Shown here one piece after another: positions 15,040 to 15,406 of a stretch of 15,406 nucleotides of DNA. The stretch comes from JBDIBA01 sp039812705 (GTDB lineage: Bacteria > Actinomycetota > Acidimicrobiia > Acidimicrobiales > JBBSGY01): the NCBI GenBank assembly GCA_039812705.1, contig JBDIBA010000041.1, positions 1 through 15,406 of the forward strand. The letters are read 5' to 3'. Below the pieces are notes generated by a model that saw nothing but the letters and a program-made list of their open reading frames with translations, ran no database searches and was not told where the DNA came from. A program made the translations under genes and the position numbers. Every line of letters starts with the position of its first letter. Within the stretch, counting starts at the first letter, position 1.

Positions 15040-15400
15040 GGGGGTGATCGGCTTCGACTTCGGTCGTCGATTCAGGAGAAGCGAGCCGTGGTCTCCGGAA
15101 CCACGTTAAAGAGCCGGAAACATAAAATAAACGACGAAGACAACACTTCGTACGCTCTCGCTGCTTAATAACCAGTGAAGCCGTTCGGCCGACCCCAGCC
15201 CCGCGGGTCGGGCACCGGGCGTCATCTTGTGGGGCTTACTGCCAACGCTTCGTCAGCGAGCACGGTAGGAAATTTCAGCTGACTACGGAAGTAGCACCGT
15301 GCTGGTGCGCCGCTACTTCCCGACAATCCTCACATCAGCTGCGCTCGGAGAATGCCTGTTGAGGCTCTGAAGGACGCGGGTTCAATTCCCGCCACCTCCA
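15040..15400 (+). ncRNA. ssrA: Transfer-messenger RNA (tmRNA), one-piece
   Basis: The 361-nt RNA rescues stalled ribosomes with SmpB. The tRNA-like end is complete: GGGGGTG (15040-15046) pairs with CACCTCC (15393-15399) with one G-U pair, and discriminator A is at 15400. The T arm is GCGGG / TTCAATT / CCCGC (15376-15392). The conserved GCTTCGAC follows the 5' acceptor strand. The internal message encodes NDEDNTSYALAA (15130-15165) followed by two TAA codons; the ALAA end is the degradation signal read by ClpXP-type proteases. GC-rich pseudoknot-forming sequence follows the tag. CCA is not encoded. Six bases remain before the window ends. Confidence 0.95.
15127..15171 (+). other. tmRNA proteolysis-tag reading frame
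   Basis: Codons from AAC at 15130 read NDEDNTSYALAA and end in TAATAA (15166-15171). By comparison with the E. coli layout, where the resume codon GCA precedes AACGACGAA, the triplet before AAC here is ATA (15127-15129). The tag may therefore begin with Ile, or the resume point may be the AAC itself. Confidence 0.75.
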
Positions 15401-15406
15401 CTGCGG

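Overview
The window looks like chromosome from an actinobacterium, probably of the Acidimicrobiia type. This is inferred from a DUF222/HNH protein, a TadE/TadG-like protein, an adjacent rph-rdgB pair, TANNNT boxes placed just upstream of start codons, a tRNA without encoded CCA, and a moderate GC content. No taxonomic search could be run.

Layout. Positions 1-278 hold a 7-bp tandem repeat at the window edge and a small Cys/His-rich ORF that converges on the DUF222/HNH gene (275-1510, minus). A tRNA-Leu(UAG) at 1614-1695 is followed by a hairpin and the truncated 3' end of a GNAT acetyltransferase gene. Next comes a two-copy inverted-repeat operator (1945-1982) directly upstream of a small VirB2/TrbC-like membrane protein gene (2012-2572). 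From 2632 to 12825 every gene is on the minus strand. In transcription order they are a 2054-residue secreted NHL-repeat protein (6661-12825), a DUF916-like membrane-anchored protein (5560-6594), a small secreted WxL-like protein (4601-5563), RNase PH (rph), the RdgB nucleotide pyrophosphatase, and a TadE/TadG-like protein. The plus strand then carries smpB (12928-13407). A 436-codon gene of unknown function (minus) follows, then a decayed, frameshifted copy of the smpB 3' end, and finally a complete one-piece tmRNA gene (ssrA, 15040-15400).

Most interesting region. The three genes at 4601-12825 look like an actinobacterial counterpart of the Firmicutes WxL/DUF916 cell-surface system. The giant protein appears to carry about 24 NHL blades, arranged as 12 + Ig-like domain + 12, which would fit four six-bladed propellers. 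Its last ~290 residues share a two-domain plan with the small neighbour, and its C-terminus ends in a WxL-type motif. Its N-terminal region appears to be another copy of the first of those domains, split by a LamG-like insertion. These genes would build a cell-surface complex, with the DUF916-like protein as membrane anchor.

Second point of interest. smpB and ssrA form a functional pair in trans-translation. Here they are separated by an unknown gene flanked by a full and a partial copy of the smpB 3' end, which suggests insertion or duplication at this locus.
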